Shown: positions 1 through 8,699 of the stretch, piece after piece
Position numbering within the stretch: the first letter of the stretch is position 1
Layout of the letters: each line of letters begins with the position of its first letter
Source of the DNA: an uncultured Paraprevotella sp.
GTDB lineage: Bacteria > Bacteroidota > Bacteroidia > Bacteroidales > Bacteroidaceae
DNA length: 64,000 nucleotides
Direction: 5' to 3'
Assembly: GCA_944320765.1 (NCBI GenBank)
Contig: CALUIS010000006.1
Location: 1-64,000 of the forward strand
The notes under the pieces: model-generated
What the model saw: the letters and a program-made list of their open reading frames with translations, nothing else
What the model was told of the DNA's origin: nothing
The model's database searches: none
Made by a program: the position numbers and the translations under genes

Positions 1-120
1 TCGGCTCTTCCTTCGGCTCTTCCTTCGGCTCTTCCTTCGGCTCTTCCTTCGGCTCTTCCTTCGGCTCTTCCTTCGGCTCTTCCTTCGGCAACGCCCTTTG
101 CCCTTCCTTCGGCGATGCCT
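1..120. repeat. 12-bp in-frame tandem repeat coding for AEGR units
   Basis: Seven identical copies of TCGGCTCTTCCT fill 1-84, and three degenerate copies follow to 120. The array runs off the left edge, so the true number is unknown. On the minus strand each unit encodes Ala-Glu-Gly-Arg, so gain or loss of units would lengthen or shorten the tail of the Rpn-like protein without shifting frame. Confidence 0.95.
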
Positions 121-854
121 TTGTCAAGTCCTTCTTTATATCTGCGTACGGCACTGTTGATCAGCGTGCGTTCCACGCTGATGATGTCCCAGAACTTCTC
201 ATAGCCGAGAAGTTGGGCGTCCGTGAAGGCGGATTCCTCTATTTCGGTCACAGCCTTTCGCACTTCCGGATTGTTGAGAAGGTCCTGAGGCACCTCGCGT
301 GTCTGGTCATTGATTTCCGTCAGATAACGCAGCCACAGCACCTGCATCTTTTTCTCGGCGTACGTGTGGGGGGTGAATTTGGGTAGCTCCACGAACACCA
401 GATGCAGCCCGTCGATGACCTTGTCTGTCCGTTCATTGTGTACCAGCCGGTAGTAGTGGTAATAATCTTCCATGTCCGGCTCGAAAATCTCGTTCACCAA
501 GTTGAGCGAGTACACGGGCTGGAGCAATTCGTAGTCCCTGCCTTTGCCCAGTTGCCGAACGTATGCTTTCGACGCATTGAAAAGCACTCGCTGCTTGAAT
601 TCCTGCGACCATACCATTTGCATTTCCACAATGAACTGCCGTCCCATGGCGTCTTTGCAGCGTACGTCCACGATGCTGTCCTTGCGGAGCGGGTTGTCCG
701 GCACCATCTCGCTGGGCAGATATTCCACGCTGGCCACTTCCTCTTCCGGTTTGTCGAACGGCAGAAGGGCGTTGAGCAGGCTCATGACCAAATCCGGATG
801 CTCGCCGAATACTTTTTTGAACGTGAGGTCGGCTTTAGGGTCTAAGTATCTCAT
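1..854 (-). CDS. Rpn family recombination-promoting nuclease / PD-(D/E)XK nuclease family putative transposase (3' end outside window)
   Basis: Read from ATG at 854-852 leftward, the protein starts MRYLDPKADLTFKKVFGE, the typical opening of the Bacteroidota Rpn/transposase-like family (PF12784 type). The nuclease core follows: the D in DSIVDVRCKD and the E-x-Q in FIVEMQMVW fit a PD-(D/E)XK site. About 284 codons lie in the window and no stop is reached. The visible C-terminal part becomes a charged run of AEGR units encoded by a 12-bp tandem repeat. Family members promote RecA-independent DNA rearrangement or act as nucleases of unclear role. The gene is divergent from dnaB and has its own -7 element at 885-892. 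The family call is fairly secure; the activity is inferred. Confidence 0.85.
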   Translation of the reverse strand, partial: MRYLDPKADLTFKKVFGEHPDLVMSLLNALLPFDKPEEEVASVEYLPSEMVPDNPLRKDSIVDVRCKDAMGRQFIVEMQMVWSQEFKQRVLFNASKAYVRQLGKGRDYELLQPVYSLNLVNEIFEPDMEDYYHYYRLVHNERTDKVIDGLHLVFVELPKFTPHTYAEKKMQVLWLRYLTEINDQTREVPQDLLNNPEVRKAVTEIEESAFTDAQLLGYEKFWDIISVERTLINSAVRRYKEGLDKGIAEGRAKGVAEGRAEGRAEGRAEGRAEGRAEGRAEGRA

Positions 855-884
855 AATGAAGAAATGCTTTTAGGTTCGTTGTCG

Positions 885-892
885 CAAAGATA
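885..892 (-). promoter_or_regulatory. Bacteroidota -7 promoter element for the Rpn-like gene
   Basis: CAAAGATA on the plus strand reads TATCTTTG on the minus strand, a perfect TAnnTTTG, 31 bases before the start codon. Confidence 0.7.
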
Positions 893-1000
893 AGTATTTT
901 CAGACAAACGGCGGCAAGGTGGGCCGTTTAAATTGGATGACGGATTGGTAAATTGTTCATAAAAAGCCGGCGGCAGGGTTCTTTTTGAGAATGAAAACCG

Positions 1001-1008
1001 TATCTTTG
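1001..1008 (+). promoter_or_regulatory. -7 promoter element for dnaB
   Basis: TATCTTTG is a perfect TAnnTTTG element, 23 bases before the dnaB start. No -33 TTG at the usual 19-21 base spacing is obvious. Confidence 0.7.
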
Positions 1009-1031
1009 CGGACAAAAACCGGAATATTGAT

Positions 1032-2591
1032 ATGGCAGAACCAAGAAAAGCGGGGCGGCGTGCTTCTTCCCGGGCCAAGGCTAACGTGCCGGAGGAAGAC
1101 GCTTACGGGCATGTGCAGCCACAGGCGTTGGAGTTTGAGGAGGCTGTGCTGGGTGCGTTGATGATAGAGCAGGACGCGTATTCGCAGGTCAGCGAGATAC
1201 TTCGCCCGGAGAGTTTCTATGACCATCGGCATCAGATTATCTATGATGCCATCCGTACGTTGAACTTCCAGCAGAAACCTGTGGATATCCTGACCGTCAC
1301 GGAATATCTGAATTCCACGGGCCAGTTGGAGGAGGTGGGCGGTCCGTTCTATATCACGCAGTTGAGCGGAAAGGTGGCTTCTTCGGCCCATATCGAATAC
1401 CACGCCCGTATCATCGCGCAGAAATTCCTGGCACGGGAGCTGATTACTTTCTCCAGTCAGGTGCAGACCAAGGCGTTCGATGCCACGGTGGACGTGGACG
1501 ACCTGATGCAGGAGGCGGAAGGCAAGCTGTTTGAGATTTCGCAGCAGAACATGAAAAAGGATTACACGCAGATTAATCCCGTCATTCATGAGGCATACGA
1601 GATGTTGCAGAAGGCGGCCGCCCGGAGCGACGGCTTGAGCGGGCTGAGCAGCGGTTTCGAGAAGTTGGACAAGATGACTTCCGGCTGGCAGAATTCCGAC
1701 TTGATTATCATCGCGGCCCGTCCGGCCATGGGAAAGACTGCCTTTGTGTTGTCCATGGCGAAGAAGATGGCTGTGGACATGAAGATTCCCGTGGCGATGT
1801 TCTCGTTGGAAATGAGCAATGTGCAGTTGGTCAACCGTATGATAGTGAATGTATGCGAGATTCCCGGCGAGAAGCTCAAAAGCGGACAGCTGGCACCGTA
1901 CGAGTGGGTGCAGCTGGACAGCAAGATCACGCAGTTGTACGACGCCCCTTTTTATGTGGACGACACGCCTTCGCTGTCCGTTTTTGAGTTGCGTACGAAG
2001 GCCCGGCGTCTGGTGCGCGAGCATGGAGTGAAAATCATCATGATAGACTACTTGCAGCTGATGAATGCCAGCGGTATGTCGTATGGCAGCCGTCAGGAGG
2101 AAGTCAGCACCATCTCGCGTTCGCTCAAAGGGTTGGCCAAGGAGCTTAACATTCCGATTATTGCGTTGAGCCAGCTGAACCGTGGCGTGGAAAACCGTGA
2201 GGGAATCGAGGGAAAGCGTCCCCAGCTGAGTGACTTGCGTGAGTCCGGCGCCATCGAGCAGGATGCCGACATGGTGTGTTTCATCCATCGCCCCGAGTAT
2301 TATAAAATCTATCAGGACGAGAAAGGGCATGACCTGCACGGCATGGCCGAAATCATCATCGCCAAGCACCGTAACGGTGCGGTGGGCGATGTGCTGCTGC
2401 GGTTCAGGGCGGAATATGCACGTTTCCAGGATCCGGACGAGGACGCTTACGTGCCCATGCCGGGCGAGGCGGCGGTGTTCGGTTCAGACAAGGGCGGCGG
2501 CGCGCCGCTTCCGTCTTCCGACATGATGCCTCCGGCTGATTCCACGTCTCCTTTTGGCCCTCCCATGCCCGACGGCCCTCTCCCGTTTTGA
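1032..2591 (+). CDS. dnaB: Replicative DNA helicase DnaB
   Basis: Hexameric 5'-3' helicase that unwinds DNA at the replication fork and recruits primase. The 519-residue protein has the N-terminal DnaB domain (about 30-135), a linker and a RecA-type ATPase domain. Walker A reads ARPAMGKTAF near residue 230 and Walker B reads IIMIDYLQLM near 335; SQLNRGVE and DLRESGAIEQDADMV follow. The basic N-terminal extension (KAGRRASSRAKA) and acidic/proline-rich C-terminal tail are common in Bacteroidota homologues. No intein interrupts it. It appears monocistronic with its own promoter at 1001-1008. Confidence 0.97.
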   Translation: MAEPRKAGRRASSRAKANVPEEDAYGHVQPQALEFEEAVLGALMIEQDAYSQVSEILRPESFYDHRHQIIYDAIRTLNFQQKPVDILTVTEYLNSTGQLEEVGGPFYITQLSGKVASSAHIEYHARIIAQKFLARELITFSSQVQTKAFDATVDVDDLMQEAEGKLFEISQQNMKKDYTQINPVIHEAYEMLQKAAARSDGLSGLSSGFEKLDKMTSGWQNSDLIIIAARPAMGKTAFVLSMAKKMAVDMKIPVAMFSLEMSNVQLVNRMIVNVCEIPGEKLKSGQLAPYEWVQLDSKITQLYDAPFYVDDTPSLSVFELRTKARRLVREHGVKIIMIDYLQLMNASGMSYGSRQEEVSTISRSLKGLAKELNIPIIALSQLNRGVENREGIEGKRPQLSDLRESGAIEQDADMVCFIHRPEYYKIYQDEKGHDLHGMAEIIIAKHRNGAVGDVLLRFRAEYARFQDPDEDAYVPMPGEAAVFGSDKGGGAPLPSSDMMPPADSTSPFGPPMPDGPLPF

Positions 2592-2648
2592 GGCGGAAGG
2601 CTTCCGGGCGAAACTTGTCGGACGTCTGCGGCTTTGTCGGGCTTCTTC

Positions 2649-2679
2649 TTGGTGGATTGCCTGAAAAAGCGTAAATTTG
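2649..2679 (+). promoter_or_regulatory. Probable promoter of the pheT operon
   Basis: TAAATTTG at 2672-2679 matches TAnnTTTG, with TTGG at 2649-2652 as a possible -33 element 19 bases upstream. The pheT start is at 2714. Confidence 0.65.
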
Positions 2680-2713
2680 CACGCTATTCCGAAATAAATT
2701 AAAATCATAAGAT

Positions 2714-5221
2714 ATGAATGTCTCTTATAATTGGCTGAAAGAGTATGTCGATTTTGAACTGACGGCTCAGGAGGTGGCCGACGCGCTGACTTCGGAAGGC
2801 TTGGAGGTCGGCAGCGTGGAAGAAGTCCAGCCTGTGAAAGGTGGCCTGCAAGGGCTGGTCATCGGCGAGGTGCTTACATGTGTGCCTCATCCCAATTCCG
2901 ACCACATGCATGTGTGTATGGTCAATCTCGGAGAGGAAGAGCCGGTGCAGATTGTCTGCGGGGCGGCTAACGTGGCTGCCGGGCAGAAAGTGGTGGTGGC
3001 TACTTTAGGATGCAAGCTGTATGACGGCGACGAGTGCTTCACCATCAAGAAGTCCAAGCTGCGCGGGATAGAGAGCAATGGTATGATTTGTGCCGAGGAC
3101 GAGATAGGCATCGGTACGGACCACAGTGGTATCATCGTGTTGCCGGATACGGCTGTGCCGGGAACTCCCGCCGCCGAATATTATAATCTGAAGAGCGATT
3201 ATCTCATTGAGGTGGACATCACGCCCAACCGGGCCGATGCGTGCTCGCATTATGGCGTGGCGCGCGACTTGTATGCATGGTTGGTGCAAAACGGGCATAA
3301 GACGGCCCTTCACCGGCCGGCATGCGATGGCTTCCAAGTGGATAACCACGACCTGGACATCGATATCGAAGTGCAGAACACGGAAGCTTGTCCCCGTTAT
3401 GCGGCAGTGACACTCAAGAACTGCGAGGTGAAGGAGAGTCCCGAATGGTTGCAGGACAAGTTGCGTACCATAGGCTTGCGTCCTATCAATAATATCGTGG
3501 ATGTCACCAATTATATCATGTTTGCCTACGGGCAGCCCTTGCATTGCTTCGATGCCGACATGATCAAGGGGGGCAAGGTGGTGGTGAAGACCATGCCCGA
3601 GGGCACACCTTTCGTCACGCTGGACGGCGTGGAGCATAAGTTGAGCGACCGGGATCTGGCCATCTGCAACGTGGAGGAGCCGATGTGTATCGCCGGCGTG
3701 TTCGGCGGAAAGGGCAGCGGCACGTATGAAACTACACGGAACGTATTGTTGGAGAGTGCCTATTTCAATCCCACGTGGATTCGTAAAAGCGCCCGTCGCC
3801 ACGGCTTGAGTACCGATGCTTCCTTCCGCTTCGAGCGCGGCATCGACCCCAATGGGGTGATTTACGCTTTGAAGCAGGCCGCCTTGCTGTGCAAGGAACT
3901 GGCGGGTGCGGAGATTGCCATGGAAATCAAGGATGTCTATCCCAATCCCTTGCCCGATTTCATCGTGGATTTGGACTATCGTTATGTCCACGACCTGATA
4001 GGGAAAGAGATAGGGGCGGACACCATCAAGAGCATCGTGACGAGCTTGGAAATGCAGATATTGGAGGAAACGGCCGAAGGATTGAAACTTCAGGTGCCGG
4101 CTTACCGGGTAGACGTGCAGCGTCCCTGCGACGTGGTGGAAGACATCTTGCGCGTCTATGGTTATAACAATGTGGAGATTCCCGCTGCCGTGAAGTCCAC
4201 GCTGAACGTCAAGGGGGATGAGGACAAGAGCCACAAGCTGCAAAACCTGATTGGCGAACAGCTGGTGGGTTGCGGTTTCAACGAAATCATGAACAACTCC
4301 TTGCAGCGCGGTGCTTATTACGATGGCTTGCAGAACTATCCGGCTCACCGGTTGGTGAAGCTGATGAATCCGTTAAGTTCGGACCTGAACGCCATGCGCC
4401 AGACGCTGCTTTTCGGAGGATTGGAATGTATAGCGCACAATGCCAACCGCAAGAACGCCGACTTGAAGTTCTTCGAGTTCGGAAACTGTTATTATTTCCA
4501 TGAAGAGAACAAGTGTCCGGACATTATCCCCGGCGTGAGCAGCGGGCGCGATCCTGAGGTCATCAAGCATGTGTTGGACGCTTATTCCGAAGATTACCAC
4601 TTGGGCCTTTGGGTGACCGGCAAGCGCGTGAGCGGTTCGTGGGCGCATCCCGACGAAGAAAGCTCCTTTTATGAGCTGAAGGCCTACGTCTTGAACATTC
4701 TGACCCGTTTGGGCGTGAACTTCGGAAACTTGGTGTTCGCGCCGAGCCATAGCGACATCTATTCGAAGGGTTTGGAGATACAGAACCGCGGCGGGAAGGT
4801 GCTGGCCATGTTGGGCGTCGTGAGCCGCAAGCTCCTCAAGGCCCTGGATGTTGACGGCGAGGTGTATTTTGCCGACTTGAATTGGGGACTTCTGATGAAG
4901 GCCATCCGCAACAACAAGGTGAACTATACGGAAATCAGCAAATATCCGGCCGTGAGCCGCGACCTGGCCCTCTTGTTGGACAAGCAGGTGGAATTTGCCG
5001 AAATCGAGAAGGTGGCCTACGCCACGGAGAAGAAATTGCTGAAAGAAGTGACCCTCTTCGACGTGTACGAAGGTAAGAACTTGGAAGCCGGGAAGAAGAG
5101 CTATGCCGTGAACTTCGTGTTGCAGGATGAGACGAAGACGCTGAACGACAAGCAGATTGATGCCATCATGCACAAGCTGGTCGCGAACTTGCAGGAGAAA
5201 CTGGGCGCCAAGCTGAGATAA
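2714..5221 (+). CDS. pheT: Phenylalanine--tRNA ligase beta subunit
   Basis: Beta chain of the alpha2beta2 synthetase that charges tRNA-Phe. The 835-residue length suits the full bacterial form. It begins MNVSYNWLKEYVDF, followed by the tRNA-binding (EMAP-like) domain at about 40-150, the B3/B4 editing region at about 210-400 (RPINNIVDVTNYIM, HCFD), the B5 domain at about 405-480, a catalytic-like domain and a C-terminal ferredoxin-fold anticodon-binding domain (SKYPAVSRDLALLLD to the end). pheS is not in the window. The small membrane-protein gene at 5232 starts 11 bases after the stop, so they are probably co-transcribed. Confidence 0.97.
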   Translation: MNVSYNWLKEYVDFELTAQEVADALTSEGLEVGSVEEVQPVKGGLQGLVIGEVLTCVPHPNSDHMHVCMVNLGEEEPVQIVCGAANVAAGQKVVVATLGCKLYDGDECFTIKKSKLRGIESNGMICAEDEIGIGTDHSGIIVLPDTAVPGTPAAEYYNLKSDYLIEVDITPNRADACSHYGVARDLYAWLVQNGHKTALHRPACDGFQVDNHDLDIDIEVQNTEACPRYAAVTLKNCEVKESPEWLQDKLRTIGLRPINNIVDVTNYIMFAYGQPLHCFDADMIKGGKVVVKTMPEGTPFVTLDGVEHKLSDRDLAICNVEEPMCIAGVFGGKGSGTYETTRNVLLESAYFNPTWIRKSARRHGLSTDASFRFERGIDPNGVIYALKQAALLCKELAGAEIAMEIKDVYPNPLPDFIVDLDYRYVHDLIGKEIGADTIKSIVTSLEMQILEETAEGLKLQVPAYRVDVQRPCDVVEDILRVYGYNNVEIPAAVKSTLNVKGDEDKSHKLQNLIGEQLVGCGFNEIMNNSLQRGAYYDGLQNYPAHRLVKLMNPLSSDLNAMRQTLLFGGLECIAHNANRKNADLKFFEFGNCYYFHEENKCPDIIPGVSSGRDPEVIKHVLDAYSEDYHLGLWVTGKRVSGSWAHPDEESSFYELKAYVLNILTRLGVNFGNLVFAPSHSDIYSKGLEIQNRGGKVLAMLGVVSRKLLKALDVDGEVYFADLNWGLLMKAIRNNKVNYTEISKYPAVSRDLALLLDKQVEFAEIEKVAYATEKKLLKEVTLFDVYEGKNLEAGKKSYAVNFVLQDETKTLNDKQIDAIMHKLVANLQEKLGAKLR

Positions 5222-5231
5222 GGATTGCTGG

Positions 5232-5390
5232 ATGAAAGGACTGGTCGTGGCCAAGGTCATATATTATGTGTTGGTGTTCTGCTGGTTGATGCAGATAACG
5301 TTCCAAGGATACACCCGTGCGTTGGTCATCCCCACCGTGGTGCTTATCGTATATGGCCTGGTACTCAACTACAGAATGCGAAAGAAATAA
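5232..5390 (+). CDS. Small two-helix membrane protein, unknown function
   Basis: A 52-residue protein starting MKGLVVAKVIYYVLVFCW and ending NYRMRKK. Two hydrophobic stretches (about 4-20 and 31-46) separated by a short polar turn suggest a membrane hairpin with a positively charged cytoplasmic tail. It begins 11 bases after pheT and ends 28 bases before yebC, so it sits inside a likely pheT-yebC-TSCPD transcript. I do not recognise a named family. The tight spacing, clean start and stop, and plausible protein composition argue that it is real. Confidence 0.6.
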   Translation: MKGLVVAKVIYYVLVFCWLMQITFQGYTRALVIPTVVLIVYGLVLNYRMRKK

Positions 5391-5418
5391 TAAAGAACAT
5401 ATTAAAAAATTAGTTCCA

Positions 5419-6150
5419 ATGGGAAGAGCGTTTGAATATAGAAAAGCTGCAAAGCTGAAAAGATGGGGCCACATGGCCAAGACATTTACGAAACTGGGTA
5501 AGCAAATCGCCATTGCCGTGAAGGCGGGCGGGCCGGAGCCTGAAAACAACCCGACCTTGCGTTCCATCATCGCAACCTGCAAGCGCGAGAACATGCCGAA
5601 GGACAACATCGAGCGTGCCATCAAGAATGCGATGGGAAAAGACCAAAGCGAATACAAGAGCATGACATACGAGGGATACGGGCCTCACGGCATCGCCGTG
5701 TTTGTCGACACGCTGACCGACAATCCTACCCGTACGGTGGCGGATGTGCGTTCGGTGTTCAACAAATATTCCGGTACGCTGGGCACGATGGGGTCTTTGG
5801 CTTACCTCTTCGACCATAAGTGTGTCTTCACGTTCAAGAAGCCGGCAGAGTTGGATATGGACGAGCTGATTCTCGACCTGATTGACTATGGGGTGGAGGA
5901 AGATTACGATATGGATGAGGAAGAAGGGACCATCACCATCTACGGCGATCCGAAAAGCTACGGGGCTATCCAGAAGCATCTGGAGGAGCAAGGCTTCGAG
6001 GATGTCGGCGGTGAATTCACTTATATTCCGAACGATTTGAAGGAGGTGACACCGGAAGTGCGCGAGACGTTGAACAAGATGGTCGAGAGGCTGGAAGAGT
6101 TCGACGATGTGCAGACGGTGTATACCAACATGAAGCCGGAGGACGAATAA
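5419..6150 (+). CDS. yebC: YebC/PmpR family DNA-binding regulator / translation factor
   Basis: The 243-residue protein begins MGRAFEYRKAAKLKRWGHMA; this ATG gives the usual family length and matches the family N-terminus. Motifs include NIERAIKNAMGKD and YEGYGPHGIAVFVDTLTDN, with a C-terminal acidic domain. Family members bind DNA as regulators or relieve ribosome stalling at proline-rich motifs, so the role here is open between the two. Its stop overlaps the start of the next gene in TAATG, indicating translational coupling. Confidence 0.93.
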   Translation: MGRAFEYRKAAKLKRWGHMAKTFTKLGKQIAIAVKAGGPEPENNPTLRSIIATCKRENMPKDNIERAIKNAMGKDQSEYKSMTYEGYGPHGIAVFVDTLTDNPTRTVADVRSVFNKYSGTLGTMGSLAYLFDHKCVFTFKKPAELDMDELILDLIDYGVEEDYDMDEEEGTITIYGDPKSYGAIQKHLEEQGFEDVGGEFTYIPNDLKEVTPEVRETLNKMVERLEEFDDVQTVYTNMKPEDE

Positions 6151-6401
6151 TGAAGACGGTATATCAGACCGTTGGTACCTGTAGCAAGCAGATTGAGCTG
6201 GAACTTGAGAACGGCATGGTCCGGTCGGTGCGTTTCGTCGGCGGTTGCCATGGAAATCTTCAGGGCATCTCGAAACTGGTGGAGGGTATGCCGGTGCAGG
6301 AGGTGGTAGGCCGTCTGAAAGGGATCCGTTGCGGCATGAAACCTACTTCGTGTCCCGACCAGCTGGCCCGTGCGTTGGAGCAGGCCGTCGCCCATTCTTG
6401 A
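6150..6401 (+). CDS. TSCPD domain protein (TIGR03905 family)
   Basis: An 83-residue protein with the signature TSCPDQLARAL near its C-terminus and conserved cysteines in GTCSKQ, GGCHGN and IRCGM. The TSCPD domain also occurs at the C-terminus of class II ribonucleotide reductases, but the stand-alone small proteins have no established function; a metal- or nucleotide-related role is only inferred. The start codon overlaps the yebC stop (TAATG), so expression should depend on yebC translation. A strong hairpin terminator follows. Confidence 0.85.
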   Translation: MKTVYQTVGTCSKQIELELENGMVRSVRFVGGCHGNLQGISKLVEGMPVQEVVGRLKGIRCGMKPTSCPDQLARALEQAVAHS

Positions 6402-6422
6402 GGAAGCGGGATAAAGACAGAT

Positions 6423-6470
6423 ACATCCCCGTGAGGACTTTTTCCTGGTCCGCACGGGGATGTTCTTTTA
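6423..6470 (+). terminator. Rho-independent terminator after the pheT-yebC-TSCPD cluster
   Basis: A perfect 11-bp stem (6423-6433 with 6453-6463, arm ACATCCCCGTG) is followed by TCTTTTATT. Confidence 0.85.
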
Positions 6471-6494
6471 TTGGAAAATAAATAATCCCTCAGC

Positions 6495-6920
6495 CTAATC
6501 CTTGTTCCCTGTATGAGGAGCTTTCCCGTAGTCTGTTGGGGTGAAAAGTGCTTTGCACCGTTCCTTGCCGGTGGAACGGGAATAGTAGTGGTAACAGAAA
6601 TTCAGTCCTTTCTCCTTGTAGGTTTTCAGATCCACTGAGTTCATGATATACTTGTGGAGCAGGTCTTTCAGTGCGTCTTGAAACTCGGTACTCGTGACGG
6701 AGTCATTGTCCAACCCCCCCTCCAGGGTATAGAAATAGTGGAGCGTGCGCGAAGGCGTGTCATAGGTGAGGCTGTCCATGACGGTGTAGGCGTCCATGCG
6801 TCTGGGGCATTGCTTTTCGGTATATTCCCGGGCTTCCCGCGTGCAGCGTTCGTCAAAGCTTTCCTGGCAAGAGGACAGTCCGCATAAGGCGGACAATATA
6901 ATCAGGCTTTTCTTCATCAT
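6495..6920 (-). CDS. Small predicted lipoprotein, unknown function
   Basis: From ATG at 6920 (or 6917) the protein of about 141 residues starts MMKKSLIILSALCGLSSCQE, a lipoprotein signal peptide with lipobox LSSC. An upstream in-frame start would only add a non-signal extension before this signal peptide. The mature part is charged, with paired cysteines (ERCTREAREYTEKQC), and has no domain I recognise. A minus-strand -7 element lies at 6966-6973. The gene stands alone between two converging or separate units. Confidence 0.75.
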   Translation of the reverse strand: MMKKSLIILSALCGLSSCQESFDERCTREAREYTEKQCPRRMDAYTVMDSLTYDTPSRTLHYFYTLEGGLDNDSVTSTEFQDALKDLLHKYIMNSVDLKTYKEKGLNFCYHYYSRSTGKERCKALFTPTDYGKAPHTGNKD

Positions 6921-6965
6921 TGTTTGTTTATTGTCAGTTGATGGAAATAATCTTTTCCGGCGGCA

Positions 6966-6973
6966 CAAAGATA
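6966..6973 (-). promoter_or_regulatory. -7 promoter element for the small lipoprotein gene
   Basis: CAAAGATA on the plus strand, TATCTTTG on the minus strand, 45 bases before the start at 6920. Confidence 0.65.
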
Positions 6974-7011
6974 AGAAAAAGGAACGGATGTCCTGTCTTT
7001 GCGGAGATTAA

Positions 7012-7061
7012 AAATGAAAAGGACCGCCTTGCGGTGTAGGGTTGGTTTTGCAGGGCGGCCC
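7012..7061 (-). terminator. Terminator downstream of the BACON lipoprotein gene
   Basis: On the minus strand GGGCCGCC (7061-7054) pairs with GGCGGTCC (7028-7021) through one G-T wobble, followed by TTTTCATTTTT. The same bases on the plus strand give an A-C mismatch, so the signal favours the minus strand. Confidence 0.65.
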
Positions 7062-7083
7062 GTGTGAAAGATTCCGGGGAAAG

Positions 7084-8478
7084 TCAGTTCCCGTTGCCGG
7101 AAGGGAAGAAGGGTGTTTGCGTGGGGATGTCATTATGTGGATGGATATGTCCGTGGCTGGGGGAGGTCTCAGGCGTGATGCGGACAGACTTTCCGGAAGG
7201 AACCCCTTGTTGCACGCGTGAGATGACTCCGGAGTATTGTCCGGACTGGTCTACTGCCCAAGTGCACAGGATGACTTTGGATTGGTAGGTCTCTATGTAG
7301 ACGTTTGGTTTGCTGGTAGTATGAGGCGTGTTTCCAAGCATCTGGTAGGCAAAGTAGACGTCGGGGACGTTTGCCAATATGTCTGCCGCATTTTCGGTAT
7401 AGCCGATGAAATGGAAACGGCTGCATTCGTCTGGCTTGTTGATGTTGAATTCGAATCCAGACACGATGTCGTAGGATGCCGTGAAAATGTCGTTTCTGTA
7501 AATGACGTTGAAAATGGCGGCAACGAGGTCCGATTCGGCGGGAGGTGTTGTGAAGAACGTGCGTGTGGGAGCAGGTTCTTCATCGTCATTGATGTCGCTT
7601 GATATGGCACAGATGGCATACTCCCGTCCCGGCTCCAACCCGGTGTCCCAATAGATGGTGGATGGTTCTTGTTCGCCGATGATGCCGGACATGTGGAGTT
7701 GGAGAGACAAGGCTTGGTCGTCCAGGCTTTCGACCGTTTCTTTTGGGAGTATGTCATAAATGAACCATTCCACGTCTTCGCCTTGGTTGAAGGTGAAGGC
7801 GGCAGACTGGCGAAGCGTGACAAACTGGTTGACGGCCACTTGCCGCGTGCTGATGCCTCTTTCTTGTGTCACGATGAGGTAGGTGCGTGCTTGCTCGGCG
7901 GCCACCACGCCCAATACGGCTTTCCGTTGTGTCGCCTGGTTGCTGGGAAGGGCAGTGATGGTGATTTCCGCATCTTTGTATCCCGATGTGGATGAGAACT
8001 TGAGCCAACTGGGAATATCCCTGATTTCCCAAGCCGTATTACAGCTGATTTTCAATATGGCGTTTCCTCCAGTCCCGTCGAATGTGAAACTGGTCTTGTC
8101 TATGTCTACAGCGGCATCCACTTTAGGTTGCCTGATTTTGACTATCGCCATGTGGGTCTTATTTTCCGATTGGATGGTCATGTTGACGCTGCGGTTCGCC
8201 ATAGTGGTGTTGGGTGTCATCTCAATCGTGATTTCTCCATCGCCTTCTCCTTGCGTGGGAGACGCTGTGGCCACATCTGTCTGGCTCATTGTCACGTTCC
8301 ATTTGCAGTTCGATCTGATGTGTACAATATCTTGTCCTCCATCCGACGATATTTCTATTGTTTCTGTGTTGACTGTCAGATATTCTTCTGTTGTTTCTTC
8401 CTCGCTGCAGGCGAAAATGGCGAGAAGTACGATTCCATAGCAGATCCCGCGTAATGAATGCTTGATTTCTTGTGTCAT
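7084..8478 (-). CDS. BACON domain-containing lipoprotein
   Basis: The 464-residue protein has a lipoprotein signal (IFACSEEE, Cys about residue 24) and two consecutive BACON-type beta-sandwich domains at about 33-118 and 120-210. Typical features are WNVTMSQ, ISSDGGQD, WEIRDIPSWLKFSS and the closing VTQERG. The C-terminal half contains a fibronectin-like segment (GLEPGREYAICAIS) and an unrecognised domain. BACON domains in gut Bacteroidota are thought to bind carbohydrate or mucin, so a surface-exposed binding role is likely but inferred. It is not part of an evident operon. Confidence 0.85.
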   Translation of the reverse strand: MTQEIKHSLRGICYGIVLLAIFACSEEETTEEYLTVNTETIEISSDGGQDIVHIRSNCKWNVTMSQTDVATASPTQGEGDGEITIEMTPNTTMANRSVNMTIQSENKTHMAIVKIRQPKVDAAVDIDKTSFTFDGTGGNAILKISCNTAWEIRDIPSWLKFSSTSGYKDAEITITALPSNQATQRKAVLGVVAAEQARTYLIVTQERGISTRQVAVNQFVTLRQSAAFTFNQGEDVEWFIYDILPKETVESLDDQALSLQLHMSGIIGEQEPSTIYWDTGLEPGREYAICAISSDINDDEEPAPTRTFFTTPPAESDLVAAIFNVIYRNDIFTASYDIVSGFEFNINKPDECSRFHFIGYTENAADILANVPDVYFAYQMLGNTPHTTSKPNVYIETYQSKVILCTWAVDQSGQYSGVISRVQQGVPSGKSVRITPETSPSHGHIHPHNDIPTQTPFFPSGNGN

Positions 8479-8666
8479 AGTTTTGTTTTTCTGATTTTAA
8501 AACAAAGAAAACAAATAAATGGCAATTGGTAGCACCCCATTTTGATATTTGTGTCTATTTAACATTTGATGCTGGTTATACTAGCCCCCGTAGTTTGTCC
8601 CCACATGAATGATGGTTTATGTCGAAATCTGTTTCCTTTAAATTCGTTTGTCTCGTGCATTCTCCT

Positions 8667-8674
8667 TATTTTTG
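8667..8674 (+). promoter_or_regulatory. -7 promoter element for the C-GCAxxG-C-C gene
   Basis: TATTTTTG matches TAnnTTTG, 25 bases before the ATG at 8700. A GGAGAGAAG just before the ATG is one of the few Shine-Dalgarno-like sites in the window. Confidence 0.7.
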
Positions 8675-8699
8675 CACTATAATAAATAAAGGAGAGAAG

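Noticed and set aside
1..120. Short tandem repeats considered as a CRISPR array
   Set aside because: Units are 12 bp, contiguous, without spacers and in frame with a coding sequence.
957..2369. Open frame of 470 codons opposite dnaB
   Set aside because: Antisense shadow of dnaB; no start signal or family.
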